Assembly (NCBI GenBank): GCA_052034625.1
Contig: JBPOII010000022.1
Coordinates: 1 to 64,000 of the forward strand
DNA from: JAVBLP01 sp052034625
GTDB lineage: Bacteria > Elusimicrobiota > Endomicrobiia > Endomicrobiales > Endomicrobiaceae
Direction of reading: 5' to 3'
DNA length: 64,000 nucleotides
Position numbers and translations under genes: made by a program. Under the pieces are notes generated by a model. That model made no database searches. It saw nothing but the letters and a program-made list of their open reading frames with translations, and was not told the origin of the DNA. Positions 26,381 through 35,382 of this stretch are shown here, one piece after another; within the stretch, counting starts at the first letter, position 1, and each line of letters opens with the position of its first letter.

Positions 26381-27308
26381 TTTTTTTCACCTTTCCCGGT
26401 TTTAAAAGATACAATACTGCCATTCTTACAGCTATGCCGTTTGTAACCTGTTCATTAATGACCGCAGCCGGACTGTCAGCTACATCTGAAGATATTTCTA
26501 TGCCTCTGTTCATAGGTCCGGGATGCATAATCATAACACCCGGTTTTGCTTTTGCAAGTCTGTCTTTTGTGAGCTGATAAAGCTCTACATATTCATGAAC
26601 CGAAGGAAAAAGATTTTCCTGCTGGCGTTCAAGCTGTATCCTTAAAATATTTACTACATCAGCCTCTTTTATGGCTTCGTCAAGATCATAATATACTTTC
26701 ACTCCCAAATTTTCTATCTGTCTGGGTATAAGTGTCGGAGGTCCGGCTACTGCAACCTTTGCACCCATTTTCGTAAGCGCCCAAATATTTGATTTTGCGA
26801 CTCTTGAATGTAAAATATCACCGACAAGAAGAACTTTTAGCCCTTCGATTTTCTTTTTCTTTTCATACATAGTGTAAAGGTCAAGAAGACCTTGAGTGGG
26901 ATGCTCGTGAAAACCGTCTCCGGCATTAATAATTGAGGCATTTAAATTCTTCGCCAGGATATCCGGCGCACCTGCCATAGAATGCCGGATTATTATATAG
27001 TCGGCTTTCATAGCTTCCATAGTTTTTCCCGTATCTATAAGACTTTCGCCTTTGATTACACTGGAAGTGTTTACCGTTATATTAACGACATCGGCAGACA
27101 ATCGTTTTGCCGCTATCTCAAAAGAAGTTCTTGTTCTTGTTGACGGTTCGTAAAACAATGTTACTACTGTTTTACCGATTAAAGTAGGAGCCTTTTTAAC
27201 AGAACGGGTAAAAAGGCTTTTAAAAGGTTTTACTGAATCTAAAATTGTCTGTAGGTCTTTTTTGTCCAAATGTTCCAAACCAAGCAAATCTTTGCGGTTA
27301 AGAGACAT
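26364..27308 (-). CDS. pyrB: Aspartate carbamoyltransferase catalytic subunit
   Basis: About 314 residues from the ATG at 27308, chosen because AAGGAA lies 6 nt upstream; a second ATG at 27314 abuts that site. It makes carbamoyl-aspartate from carbamoyl phosphate and aspartate. The carbamoyl-phosphate motif 'FYEPSTRTRTSFE', 'HEHPTQGLLD' and the late 'MIMHPGPMNRG' are intact. No pyrI regulatory-chain gene is in the window, so this is the unregulated PyrB type or depends on PyrR for control. Confidence 0.96.
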   Translation of the reverse strand: MSLNRKDLLGLEHLDKKDLQTILDSVKPFKSLFTRSVKKAPTLIGKTVVTLFYEPSTRTRTSFEIAAKRLSADVVNITVNTSSVIKGESLIDTGKTMEAMKADYIIIRHSMAGAPDILAKNLNASIINAGDGFHEHPTQGLLDLYTMYEKKKKIEGLKVLLVGDILHSRVAKSNIWALTKMGAKVAVAGPPTLIPRQIENLGVKVYYDLDEAIKEADVVNILRIQLERQQENLFPSVHEYVELYQLTKDRLAKAKPGVMIMHPGPMNRGIEISSDVADSPAAVINEQVTNGIAVRMAVLYLLKPGKVKKNASSN

Positions 27309-27342
27309 AAGCATTTCCTTTTTTTAATATGGTATGTTAATT

Positions 27343-27873
27343 TTATTTTAATACTATTACTCTGTCTTTATCATCACATTCTAAGCATTCAACTTTTATG
27401 CTTTCTTTGCTTTGATGTTTAATACCGACATAATTTGCTTCTATAGGCAACTCCCTATGGCCTCTGTCAACAAGAACGGCAAGCTGTATTGATTTAGGTC
27501 TTCCGAAATCCATAAGTACATCAAGAGCCGCTCTCACAGTCCTTCCTGTATAAAGAACATCGTCTATCAATACAATATTTTTTTGGCTGATATCAAAAGG
27601 TATAATAGTATCTTTTATCACCGGTATATCCGCACCAAAATCATCAAGATCATCTCTGTAAAGTGTTATATCCAAAGTTCCAAAAGGTATCGAGCCTTTT
27701 TTTCCAAATCTCTTTTCTATTTCATTTAAAATGCGTTTAGCTATAAAGACACCTTTGTTGTGAATACCCACAATAGCCAAATCTTTCGAATCTTTATTAT
27801 TTTCAATAATTTCATTCGAAATTTTTATTATTGCCTGTTGGAATTGTTTTTCATCCAATATAACTTCTGACAT
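27343..27873 (-). CDS. pyrR: PyrR: pyr regulator / uracil phosphoribosyltransferase
   Basis: 176 residues. In other bacteria PyrR binds UMP-charged leader RNA to cause termination and also converts uracil plus PRPP to UMP. The PRPP motif 'IVLIDDVLYTGRTVRAA' and 'LVDRGHRELPIEANYVG' are clear. It directly precedes pyrB, the normal arrangement, but there are only 34 nt between them and I find no PyrR binding loop or attenuator there. Its RNA target, if any, is not evident in this window. Confidence 0.95.
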   Translation of the reverse strand: MSEVILDEKQFQQAIIKISNEIIENNKDSKDLAIVGIHNKGVFIAKRILNEIEKRFGKKGSIPFGTLDITLYRDDLDDFGADIPVIKDTIIPFDISQKNIVLIDDVLYTGRTVRAALDVLMDFGRPKSIQLAVLVDRGHRELPIEANYVGIKHQSKESIKVECLECDDKDRVIVLK

Positions 27874-27874
27874 A

Positions 27875-28408
27875 TTATTTTTTAATACCTTCTATATATT
27901 TTTCTATTCCGTCTTTCTGAAGTTTCAAATCCTCATTTACAACACTCTGTGCCTGTTTTTGTTTATAGGCGGTAAGCTTTTCTTTTAAACCATCATTCAA
28001 CAAAGAGATTATCTGTGCCGCAAGAACAGCAGCGTTTACGGCACCTGCTTTTCCTATTGCAACGCAAGCTACCGGAACACCTTTGGGCATCTGGACTATA
28101 GCAAATAAAGCATCCATACTTGCAAGGTTTTTCCCTTCCATAGGCACACCTATTACAGGAAGAGTAGTTTCAGCAGCTACTACACCGGGCAATGCGGCAG
28201 CCATGCCTGCTCCTGCTATAAAAACTTTCGCACCGGCTTTTTCAGCATTCTTAATGCACTGCTTTAAATGTTCCGTAGTTCTGTGTGCTGAAGCAATATT
28301 TATAGTGTATGCAAGACCGAACTCTTTAAGCGTTTTTACTGTCTCGTTAATGACAGGAAGATCTGAGCCTGAACCCACAATAACCGCAACATCAATTCTC
28401 TTTTCCAT
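27875..28408 (-). CDS. purE: N5-carboxyaminoimidazole ribonucleotide mutase
   Basis: 177 residues. It makes CAIR in purine synthesis. It has 'VGSGSDLPVI', the catalytic His in 'ASAHRTTEH' and 'GAGMAAALPGVVA', and 'IGKAGAVNAAVLAA'. These are of the bacterial class I type, which normally needs PurK to supply N5-CAIR; purK is not in the window. It overlaps the end of purD by 17 nt and is separated from pyrR by 1 nt, so purine and pyrimidine genes are directly joined here. Confidence 0.95.
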   Translation of the reverse strand: MEKRIDVAVIVGSGSDLPVINETVKTLKEFGLAYTINIASAHRTTEHLKQCIKNAEKAGAKVFIAGAGMAAALPGVVAAETTLPVIGVPMEGKNLASMDALFAIVQMPKGVPVACVAIGKAGAVNAAVLAAQIISLLNDGLKEKLTAYKQKQAQSVVNEDLKLQKDGIEKYIEGIKK

Positions 28409-29681
28409 TTAATGCCCTCCAGGCAATATCCTTCCTATAATGCATATTTTTAAATGATATTTTCTTTATTTCAGAATAAACTTTATCTACTGCTTTTTTT
28501 ATATCACTTCCAATAGAAGTTATACCAAGAACTCGGCCGCCCGAAGTAAAGAACTTATCATTTTCCAGCTTTGTTCCGGCATGAAAAACAATAGTATCAT
28601 TGTTTTTTACATTCTCTATCCCGTTTATTTCAAAACCGCTTTCAAATTTTCCGGGATATCCGCCGGAAGACAAAACAACACATACGGCACTTTCTTTTTT
28701 CCAATTTATTTCAACAGCAGAAAGTTTTTTATCAAGTATAGCTAAACAAATATCTGTAAGATCGGTATTAAGAAGAGGTAAAAGCGCCTGAGTTTCAGGA
28801 TCGCCAAAACGGCAGTTGAACTCCAAAACATAAGGTTCGCCGTTATTCATAATGATACCTATATATAAAACGCCTTTATAATCAAAGTTTTCAGCTTTAA
28901 TACCTTCAATAACTTTCTTTACTATTTCTTCTTCGATTTTTTTATTTAAGCTTTCAGAAGCAAGAGGAGCAGGAGCATAAGCACCCATACCGCCTGTATT
29001 AGGTCCTTGGTCATTATCATTTATTCTTTTATGATCTTGTGAAGCAGGCATCATAGAGTAGGAATCTCCGTCTGTAAAAACAAGATATGACAACTCCGGT
29101 CCGTCTATATATTCCTCAATTATAATATTAGTTCCGGCTTCACCAAGAACTTTATCGTTCTTTATTTGATTAACGGCATCAACAGCTTCATTTTTCCCGG
29201 TGCAAACGTAAACACCTTTACCTGCGGCAAGTCCGTCAGCTTTTACAACAATTTTCGTCCTTTCATCAAATATAAACATTGAAAGAAAGCGTAAGGCCTT
29301 ATCAATATCTGAAAATTTTTTAAAGCGGGCTGTAGGAATGGCGTATTTTTTCATGAAATCTTTTGAGAATATCTTGCTTGATTCAAGCATAGCCGCTTTC
29401 TGTGAAGGACCGACTATTTTCAAGCCTCTTTCTTCAAAAAAATCAGTAATACCAAGAGCTAATGGGATTTCGGGACCGACAAAAGTAAAATCAATACCAT
29501 TATTTTTTACAAAATCGGCAAGCTTTTCAAAATCATTTACGGCAATATTAACAATTTCAGCAATCTTAGCAATTCCGCCATTACCGGGAGCACAGTATAT
29601 TTTTTTGATCTTAGGACTTTTAGCAAAGGACCAGCAAAGAGCATTTTCTCTTCCGCCGGATCCGATAACAAGTACTTTCAT
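28392..29681 (-). CDS. purD: Phosphoribosylamine-glycine ligase
   Basis: 429 residues, an ATP-grasp ligase that makes GAR from phosphoribosylamine, glycine and ATP. The N-domain 'VIGSGGRENALCW', 'VKADGLAAGKGVYV', 'QDHKRINDNDQGPNTGGMGAY' and the metal-binding 'VLEFNCRFGDPETQ' are all canonical. A TTGGAG ribosome site precedes the ATG. Confidence 0.97.
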   Translation of the reverse strand: MKVLVIGSGGRENALCWSFAKSPKIKKIYCAPGNGGIAKIAEIVNIAVNDFEKLADFVKNNGIDFTFVGPEIPLALGITDFFEERGLKIVGPSQKAAMLESSKIFSKDFMKKYAIPTARFKKFSDIDKALRFLSMFIFDERTKIVVKADGLAAGKGVYVCTGKNEAVDAVNQIKNDKVLGEAGTNIIIEEYIDGPELSYLVFTDGDSYSMMPASQDHKRINDNDQGPNTGGMGAYAPAPLASESLNKKIEEEIVKKVIEGIKAENFDYKGVLYIGIIMNNGEPYVLEFNCRFGDPETQALLPLLNTDLTDICLAILDKKLSAVEINWKKESAVCVVLSSGGYPGKFESGFEINGIENVKNNDTIVFHAGTKLENDKFFTSGGRVLGITSIGSDIKKAVDKVYSEIKKISFKNMHYRKDIAWRALNGKEN

Positions 29682-29693
29682 CGCTTCTCCAAA

Positions 29694-30002
29694 TTAAAAA
29701 ATATAACTGTCGAAAAATTTTACGACGATGATAAACATTATGAAAGCCATTATAAGCGTAAAAACCATGGCTTTCCAATTCTGTTTTATCAAATCGCTCG
29801 ATTTATTGCCTGTCTTGGAGTCACGTATTTCAAAAGCGTATTTGCAGCGAATTTCCTTGCTCAAATCGGCATATTCTGTAAAATTTTCACACGAATCGTT
29901 CTCAGACATCCATTTTCTTTTGGCCATACAGAAAACTCTGCCTTCTCCCTGATCATCGAGACTGTTGTCTCCTTGAAATAAACAATTAATACAATAGCCC
30001 AT
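29694..30002 (-). CDS. Small Cys-motif protein with C-terminal membrane helix
   Basis: 102 residues. The N-terminal half carries Cys at 4, 7, 25 and 38 (C-x2-C, then 'VFCMA' and 'DSCENF'), the pattern of small zinc- or iron-sulfur-binding domains, plus a fifth Cys at 53. A single transmembrane helix (about 77-96) ends the protein, so the metal site would face the cytoplasm if the N-terminus stays in. A strong GGCGGGGG ribosome site supports translation. It lies between purQ and purD with 28 and 12 nt gaps, so it belongs to the operon. I do not recognise a family function; a membrane tether or redox sensor for purine enzymes is only a guess. Confidence 0.7.
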   Translation of the reverse strand: MGYCINCLFQGDNSLDDQGEGRVFCMAKRKWMSENDSCENFTEYADLSKEIRCKYAFEIRDSKTGNKSSDLIKQNWKAMVFTLIMAFIMFIIVVKFFDSYIF

Positions 30003-30030
30003 TTTTTCCCCCGCCTTTTCTTATAATAAT

Positions 30031-30828
30031 TTATGACTGTTTAGCATAATCCACGGCGTTTTGGAAAATAATCTTTCCCCAACCAAAATTGCCATTAAAG
30101 CCTTCTCTTGCAGGATGTTGTAAAGTATAAATATATCTTTCAGGATGAGGCATTAAACCGAAGATATTTCCTTTATCATTACAAATTCCGGCTATTTGTT
30201 CCATAGCACCATTAGGATCTAATGGATATTCTGGAACATTCCCGTCTTTTGTGCAATATTTAAATACAATTTGATTGTTTTTCTTCAATTCTTCAAGGAC
30301 TTTTTTATCTTTTGTAATAAATTTCCCTTCACCATGAGCTATCGGCAGAGTTATAACATCGGGAAGATTTTTTGTCCAAATACATTTAGATTCATTTTTA
30401 ACATTTTTTTGTGTTTTTAAATAAATCCATCTGCATTCAAATCTATTGGAATCATTGTATGACAAAGTCGTGATCTGGTCAAAAAGTTTTGGATCAGGCA
30501 ATAATCCGGTCTTAACTAAAACTTGAAAACCATTGCAAATACCTATTATCGGCTTTCCGCTCAATGCAAACTTTTTTACTTGATCGCCAAGTTTGTTTTT
30601 AACTTCATTTGCAAGAATTCTTCCTGACGCAATATCATCTCCATAAGAAAATCCGCCGGGAAAAGCAAGAATATCATATTCGAATATCTTATTCTTTTTC
30701 TCTATAAGAGTATTAATATGAACCCTTTCAGCTTCAGCTCCGCAAAGTTCAAATGCCTTCTGTGTTTCATAATCACAATTTGTTCCTGCAGTTCTTAAAA
30801 TCAATGCTTTAATTTTTTTCATTTTCAT
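30031..30828 (-). CDS. purQ: FGAM synthase, glutaminase subunit
   Basis: About 265 residues. It releases ammonia from glutamine for PurL. The class I amidotransferase triad is intact: Cys in 'IIGICNGFQVL', and His and Glu in 'LMPHPERYI'. The start is uncertain: ATGs at 30834, 30828 and 30822 are in frame. I used 30828, which overlaps the purL stop as TAATG. Together with PurL and PurS it forms the three-subunit FGAM synthase. Confidence 0.95.
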   Translation of the reverse strand: MKMKKIKALILRTAGTNCDYETQKAFELCGAEAERVHINTLIEKKNKIFEYDILAFPGGFSYGDDIASGRILANEVKNKLGDQVKKFALSGKPIIGICNGFQVLVKTGLLPDPKLFDQITTLSYNDSNRFECRWIYLKTQKNVKNESKCIWTKNLPDVITLPIAHGEGKFITKDKKVLEELKKNNQIVFKYCTKDGNVPEYPLDPNGAMEQIAGICNDKGNIFGLMPHPERYIYTLQHPAREGFNGNFGWGKIIFQNAVDYAKQS

Positions 30829-33239
30829 TACCATTTTATTGTATTGCGCCAGGCATTTAATAATGCTTCAGGCTTTTCGATTATTTTTATTTTATTCTTT
30901 TTGCTTTCAAAAATTACCTTACCGCTATCACATACAGAACCTATCTCGGAAATTGCTGACCCCTTAAATAATGCTTTGAATTTGCCGAGATTTTCAGGTT
31001 TTACTTCAACAATAAATCTGCCGTTAGATTCTGAGAACAATACTTCTGCCGTTGTCATTTTATCTTTGCATTTAACAGCATCTATATCTATGCATACGCC
31101 TTTTTGAGCTGAGAATGCCATTTCGCTTATTGCGACAACAAGTCCGCCGTCAGAGCAGTCATGGCATGCTTCAACTAAATCTTTATTGATAGCTTCATGG
31201 ACTTTTTTCATTATAGGTCTTGACTCTTTAGGATAGACATCAGGTACTATTCCGTCTTTAATATTATTTATTTTTGCAAAAACAGAACCGCCCAGCTCAT
31301 TTCTCGTAAATCCTAAAACAAAAACCTTATTACCTTCCTGTTTAAAAGGCATTGCAACAGTATTTTTAACATTTTCAATAACTCCCATTGCCGATATAAG
31401 CAATGCCGGAGGTATTGAATATTCCTTTCCGCCTATTGAATATTCATTATGAAGACTGTCTTTGCCCGATATGAAAGGAACACTGAAAGCCTTTGACATA
31501 TCATAACAGGCTTTAGCTGCACGGACTAGACTTCCCAATATTTCTGGTTTATTTGGATTACCCCAGCAGAAATTATCAAGAATAGCTATTTTATCTATAT
31601 CAGCACCTACTGCAACAGCATTTCTTAATGATTCTTCTATAGCGGAAGCCGCCATCTTATAAGTACTTATTTTTCCATACTGTACATTTAAACCATTAGA
31701 CAAAACTACACCTTTTTTAGTTCCTTTTACTTCGGTATGCGGCCAGATAACGCCGGCATCTCCGGGACCTGCAACTTCAATATTATTTCCTTGAAGAGGT
31801 TTTATTATAGTTTGTCCCTGCACTTCATGATCATATTGTCTTATTATCCATTCTTTTGAACAAATATTTAAATCGGCCAATGCTTTCTTTAGAGATTGTG
31901 ATATTTTCGCCGAAGTCATTTTTACAGGCTTTTGTAACTTATCCTGTTTTACTTTATATGTTGCAGGTCTTGTAGGCTTTGGAACTCCATGATGTAAAAA
32001 GTCCATATCCATTTCTGCAACCAAATCGCCATTATATGTAAGGATAAGTTTTTTATCATTGGTAAACTCTCCTATAAAAACAGCTTCAACATTCTCTCTT
32101 TTGAATATATCCAATATCTTCTTTTTGTTTTGAGGAGGCACGGCAAAAACCATTCTTTCTTGAGCTTCAGATATCCAAATTTCCCAAGGTGCAAGACCGT
32201 CATATTTCAAAGGAGCTTTTTCAAGCTGAACTTTAACTCCGGTTTTTTCGCCAAGCTCTCCTATAGCACTTGAAAAACCGCCCGCACCGCAGTCGGTTAC
32301 AGCTCTGTAAAGGCCAAGATCTCTTGCTTCAAGCAATGTATCTAATAATTTTTTCTCTATTATAGGATTTCCTATCTGGACAGCATTTACATCAGATTCC
32401 TGATCTAATTGCACAGAAGAAAAAGTAGCTCCGTGTATTCCGTCCCTGCCTGTTCTTCCGCCAATAACAAGAACCAAATCTCCTGGTTTAACTTTTTTTT
32501 CTATTCTGTTTTTCGGAATAATGCCCATGGTGCCGCAGTAAACAAGAGGGTTTGCCATATATCCGTCATCAAAATGAACTGAACCGTTCACCGTAGGAAT
32601 ACCCATTCTATTACCATAATCTCTAACTCCGGCGACAACGCCTTTTGCAATTCTTTTGGGATGATGCATACCTTCAGGAACTTTTGAAGCTTTCATATCA
32701 GGATCGCCGAAACAAAATACATCGCTATTTGCAAGCGGTCTTGCTCCAAGTCCTACTCCCAAAATATCTCTGACAACACCGCCTATTCCCGTTGCAGCAC
32801 CGCCGTAAGGCTCAAGAGCCGACGGATGATTATGTGTTTCCACTTTATAAGCAACTCCGTTCTTTGAATCAAATTCAATTATACCTGCATTATCTTTAAA
32901 AACTGATAAACACCATTTTTTATTTAATTCAACGGTAGCTTTAAAAATTGTTTCTTTAAGAAGATTATTATAGACGGTCTTTTTCTTTTTGCCGCCTTTC
33001 TCTTCAGTATATTCAATTATACCTGTAAGAGTTTTATGTTTACAGTGTTCGCTCCAAGTTTGAGCTATAGATTCCAATTCAACATCGGTAGGATTTCTTT
33101 TAAGTTTTTTAAAATAATTCTGTACCACTTTCATCTCTTCAAGAGAAAGCGACAGAACATTTTTTTTGCTGAGTTCGACAAGTTGTTTGTCCGTCAGGTT
33201 TAAGATTTCAATTGTTTTACATTTAGTTGTAGATTTCAT
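30828..33239 (-). CDS. purL: FGAM synthase, synthetase subunit (small-type PurL)
   Basis: 803 residues, the short PurL that needs separate PurS and PurQ. It makes FGAM from FGAR, ATP and PurQ-delivered ammonia. Motifs include 'AQTWSEHCKHKT', 'KVETHNHPSALEPYGGAATGIGG', 'GGRTGRDGIHGATF' and 'DCSDGGLVVAISEMAFS'. It overlaps purS by 4 nt and purQ by 1 nt or more, consistent with fixed subunit ratios. Confidence 0.97.
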   Translation of the reverse strand: MKSTTKCKTIEILNLTDKQLVELSKKNVLSLSLEEMKVVQNYFKKLKRNPTDVELESIAQTWSEHCKHKTLTGIIEYTEEKGGKKKKTVYNNLLKETIFKATVELNKKWCLSVFKDNAGIIEFDSKNGVAYKVETHNHPSALEPYGGAATGIGGVVRDILGVGLGARPLANSDVFCFGDPDMKASKVPEGMHHPKRIAKGVVAGVRDYGNRMGIPTVNGSVHFDDGYMANPLVYCGTMGIIPKNRIEKKVKPGDLVLVIGGRTGRDGIHGATFSSVQLDQESDVNAVQIGNPIIEKKLLDTLLEARDLGLYRAVTDCGAGGFSSAIGELGEKTGVKVQLEKAPLKYDGLAPWEIWISEAQERMVFAVPPQNKKKILDIFKRENVEAVFIGEFTNDKKLILTYNGDLVAEMDMDFLHHGVPKPTRPATYKVKQDKLQKPVKMTSAKISQSLKKALADLNICSKEWIIRQYDHEVQGQTIIKPLQGNNIEVAGPGDAGVIWPHTEVKGTKKGVVLSNGLNVQYGKISTYKMAASAIEESLRNAVAVGADIDKIAILDNFCWGNPNKPEILGSLVRAAKACYDMSKAFSVPFISGKDSLHNEYSIGGKEYSIPPALLISAMGVIENVKNTVAMPFKQEGNKVFVLGFTRNELGGSVFAKINNIKDGIVPDVYPKESRPIMKKVHEAINKDLVEACHDCSDGGLVVAISEMAFSAQKGVCIDIDAVKCKDKMTTAEVLFSESNGRFIVEVKPENLGKFKALFKGSAISEIGSVCDSGKVIFESKKNKIKIIEKPEALLNAWRNTIKW

Positions 33240-33691
33240 TTGATTTTATATTCCTGGATTAAAGTATTTGCCAACAGCCCTGTTGCTATTTTATCTAGTG
33301 TCGAAGAAGAAAGTTTTCCGTAGATATAATATTTATGACCTGCCTTAACATTTATATCTTTTTTTATGCCTAGGTCTTTAACGGCCTTTACGATACTTTC
33401 AGCAACTGTATCGGTAACGCCGCGTTTATACCAAACTTCAATTATGGCTGCCTCACTTTTCGAGGAGGCGCCTTCTTTTCTTACCTGAAAAGTTTCTGTG
33501 ATCTTATCGCTTAGAAGCTCAGAGGCTATTTTTTTTGCCTCGGCTGAGTTAATGTCGCCTTCAATATTGTATAAAGCCGAGTATTCGACCTTTTTGGCGT
33601 CTTTAACGCCAATTCCTGAAATCTCAGACAATGTATGCTCGCCGCGTACATTTGTAAAGCCTTTTTTTGTCAAAATTTCAATTTCGTACAT
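33236..33691 (-). CDS. purS: Tandem PurS-like subunit of FGAM synthase
   Basis: 151 residues, almost twice the usual PurS length of about 80-90. Two PurS-like halves are visible. The first (about 1-70) has 'IEILTKKGFTNVRGEHTL' and 'SGIGVKDAKKVEYSALYNIEG'. The second (about 80-151) has 'IIEVWYKRGVTDTVAESIVKA' and ends 'ANTLIQEYKIK'. Each half ends with the helix and strand expected of PurS. A single chain could therefore replace the PurS dimer that bridges PurL and PurQ. It is first in the superoperon, with an AAAGGAA ribosome site. Confidence 0.88.
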   Translation of the reverse strand: MYEIEILTKKGFTNVRGEHTLSEISGIGVKDAKKVEYSALYNIEGDINSAEAKKIASELLSDKITETFQVRKEGASSKSEAAIIEVWYKRGVTDTVAESIVKAVKDLGIKKDINVKAGHKYYIYGKLSSSTLDKIATGLLANTLIQEYKIK

Positions 33692-33720
33692 TAGAGTTTC
33701 CTTTTTTATTTAAACGCATC

Positions 33721-33737
33721 ATTCCCTTTTTGGGAAT
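33721..33737 (-). promoter_or_regulatory. Small hairpin in the pur/pyr leader
   Basis: A 6-bp stem ATTCCC/GGGAAT with a 5-nt A loop (minus strand) lies about 30 nt before the purS start and just upstream of its ribosome site. It has no T run. It is too small to be a recognisable riboswitch. Confidence 0.3.
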
Positions 33738-33784
33738 AAGATGTCAGATTTTCATAATTTTTCAACTATATCTTACAAGATAAG

Positions 33785-33814
33785 ATTATATAAAATTATT
33801 GATTGATTTTTCAA
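33785..33814 (-). promoter_or_regulatory. Promoter of the purine-pyrimidine superoperon
   Basis: TTGAAA at 33814-33809, an 18-bp spacer and TATAAT at 33790-33785. Transcription would start near 33778 and leave a leader of about 85 nt before purS. Confidence 0.65.
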
Positions 33815-33866
33815 TAAAAACCTATTTAAAAATTTAAGAACGGACAAGGGCACTATATAAAAGCAA

Positions 33867-34532
33867 TTATTTAAATGTTTTAGGGTGCCTTATGTCTTTC
33901 CCATGAACCATAAAGATCACATCTTCACATATATTTGTCGCATGGTCGCCTATTCTTTCTATGCTTCTTGCTACAAGTATTAAATTTACTGCACGTTGTA
34001 TCGTGTTAGGGTCTGTAGATTCTGTCATATATACTTTAAGGTCCGCAAAAACCGTGTCTTTAAGATCATCAACTTCATCGTCTTTCTCCAATACCGTTTT
34101 TGCAAGTTCAGCATTGCTTGTATTAAAAGCTTTTATGCTGTTTTCGACCATTTCCTTTACTATATCTGACATTTTAGGAATATCAATAAGAGGTTTTAAT
34201 TCAGGATATTTAATCAGGTCCAGAGCTATTTCACTTATATTTACGGCCTCATCACCCATTCTTTCAAGATCGCTGTTAATTCTCATTGCTGAAGTTATGA
34301 ATCTGAGATCAGTTCCTACAGGCTGGTGTAAAGCTATAAGTTTCATACATTTATCATCAATAACTATTTCTTGTATGTTAACTTCTTTTTCAAGTCCGAA
34401 AATAGTTTCTGAAAGATTCGGATCTCTTAAAACAAGTTGGTCTGTGGTTGCTTTTAACATTTGCTGTACAAGCCCTGCCATGTCTACAAGACGAGATTTT
34501 AAATCATTCATTTCCATATCAAAGTGACGCAT
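33867..34532 (-). CDS. phoU: Phosphate transport regulator PhoU
   Basis: About 221 residues from the ATG at 34532 (MRHFDMEM), chosen because GGAGG lies 5 nt upstream. It is the duplicated three-helix-bundle PhoU fold: each half contains an 'E.....D...D' metal-binding pattern, seen as 'DLERMGDEAVNI' and 'SIERIGDHATNI'. It links Pst transporter state to phosphate signalling. It is the last gene of the pst operon. No phoR or phoB gene is in the window. Confidence 0.95.
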   Translation of the reverse strand: MRHFDMEMNDLKSRLVDMAGLVQQMLKATTDQLVLRDPNLSETIFGLEKEVNIQEIVIDDKCMKLIALHQPVGTDLRFITSAMRINSDLERMGDEAVNISEIALDLIKYPELKPLIDIPKMSDIVKEMVENSIKAFNTSNAELAKTVLEKDDEVDDLKDTVFADLKVYMTESTDPNTIQRAVNLILVARSIERIGDHATNICEDVIFMVHGKDIRHPKTFK

Positions 34533-34583
34533 CTTGCCTCCATTTAAATTCAATTGGTTTTATTTTTAAAGATATTTTTATCC

Positions 34584-35339
34584 TTATCCGAAACGGCCGC
34601 TCACATAATCATCGGTTTGCTTTTGTGAAGGATTTGTAAATATTTTATCCGTCTTATCGAACTCTATCATTTCTCCGAGAAGCATAAAAGCCGTTTCTTC
34701 GGAAACCCTGGCGGCCTGCTGCATATTATGTGTAACAATAACTATAGTATATTTATCTTTAAGCTGCATCATAAGCTCTTCTATTCTCTGTGTTGAAACA
34801 GGATCAAGAGAAGAACACGGTTCATCTAAAAGAATTATCTGCGGTTTTACGGCTATAACCCTTGCAATACAAAGCCTTTGCTGCTGCTCAAGAGTCATTT
34901 CAATAGCTGACTTGTTCAGACTATCTTTTATATCGTCCCAAAGCAAAACGGCTTTCAAACTTTCTTCTACCGTTTCATCAATAACGGATTTTTTAGATGC
35001 TATTCTGTTGACTTTCAAACCAAAAGCCACATTTTCATAAATAGATATCGGAAAGGGATTCGGACGCTGGAACACCATACCGACATTTCTGCGTAAATTA
35101 TCTATATCAATTTTATCGCCGTATATATTTTTTCCGCCGATAATAACTTCTCCGCTTGTATTAACACCTTCAATAGTATCATTTATCCTGTTAAAAGCAC
35201 GCAAAAGTGTTGATTTACCGCATCCTGAAGGACCTATCATAGCGGTAATTCTATTTTTTTTGATTTCCATATTGATGTTTTTCAATGCATGAAAATCTGT
35301 ATAGTAAAGATTAAAATTTTTAATTTCTATTGCCGGCAC
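34584..35339 (-). CDS. pstB: Phosphate ABC transporter ATPase, signature motif lost
   Basis: 251 residues, PstB-like throughout. Walker A 'GPSGCGKST' (36-44), Q-loop Gln91 in 'VGMVFQRPNPFP', Walker B 'ILLDEP' and H-loop His204 in 'VTHNM' are all present. The ABC signature is not: the usual LSGGQ before 'QQRLCIAR' reads MTLEQ (148-152, codons at 34884-34898). Such a chain should not complete an ATP site on its partner. The neighbouring PstB paralogue keeps LSGGQ but has lost other residues, so the two probably act as an obligate heterodimer beneath PstA/PstC. The C-terminal 'DDYVSGRFG' is typical of PstB. Confidence 0.93.
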   Translation of the reverse strand: MPAIEIKNFNLYYTDFHALKNINMEIKKNRITAMIGPSGCGKSTLLRAFNRINDTIEGVNTSGEVIIGGKNIYGDKIDIDNLRRNVGMVFQRPNPFPISIYENVAFGLKVNRIASKKSVIDETVEESLKAVLLWDDIKDSLNKSAIEMTLEQQQRLCIARVIAVKPQIILLDEPCSSLDPVSTQRIEELMMQLKDKYTIVIVTHNMQQAARVSEETAFMLLGEMIEFDKTDKIFTNPSQKQTDDYVSGRFG

Positions 35340-35382
35340 AATAACTCCATTTTAAATGTATACTTTTATATCCAACTGTGTA

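Noticed and set aside
27309..27342. PyrR-regulated attenuator before pyrB
   Set aside because: The gap is too short for antiterminator and terminator structures, and no PyrR binding-loop consensus is present.
27875..28408. PurE as the class II (PurK-independent) enzyme
   Set aside because: Motifs follow the bacterial class I type; purK may simply lie elsewhere in the genome.
33692..33784. Purine or PRPP riboswitch in the superoperon leader
   Set aside because: The leader lacks the conserved purine-riboswitch core and has only small AT-rich hairpins.
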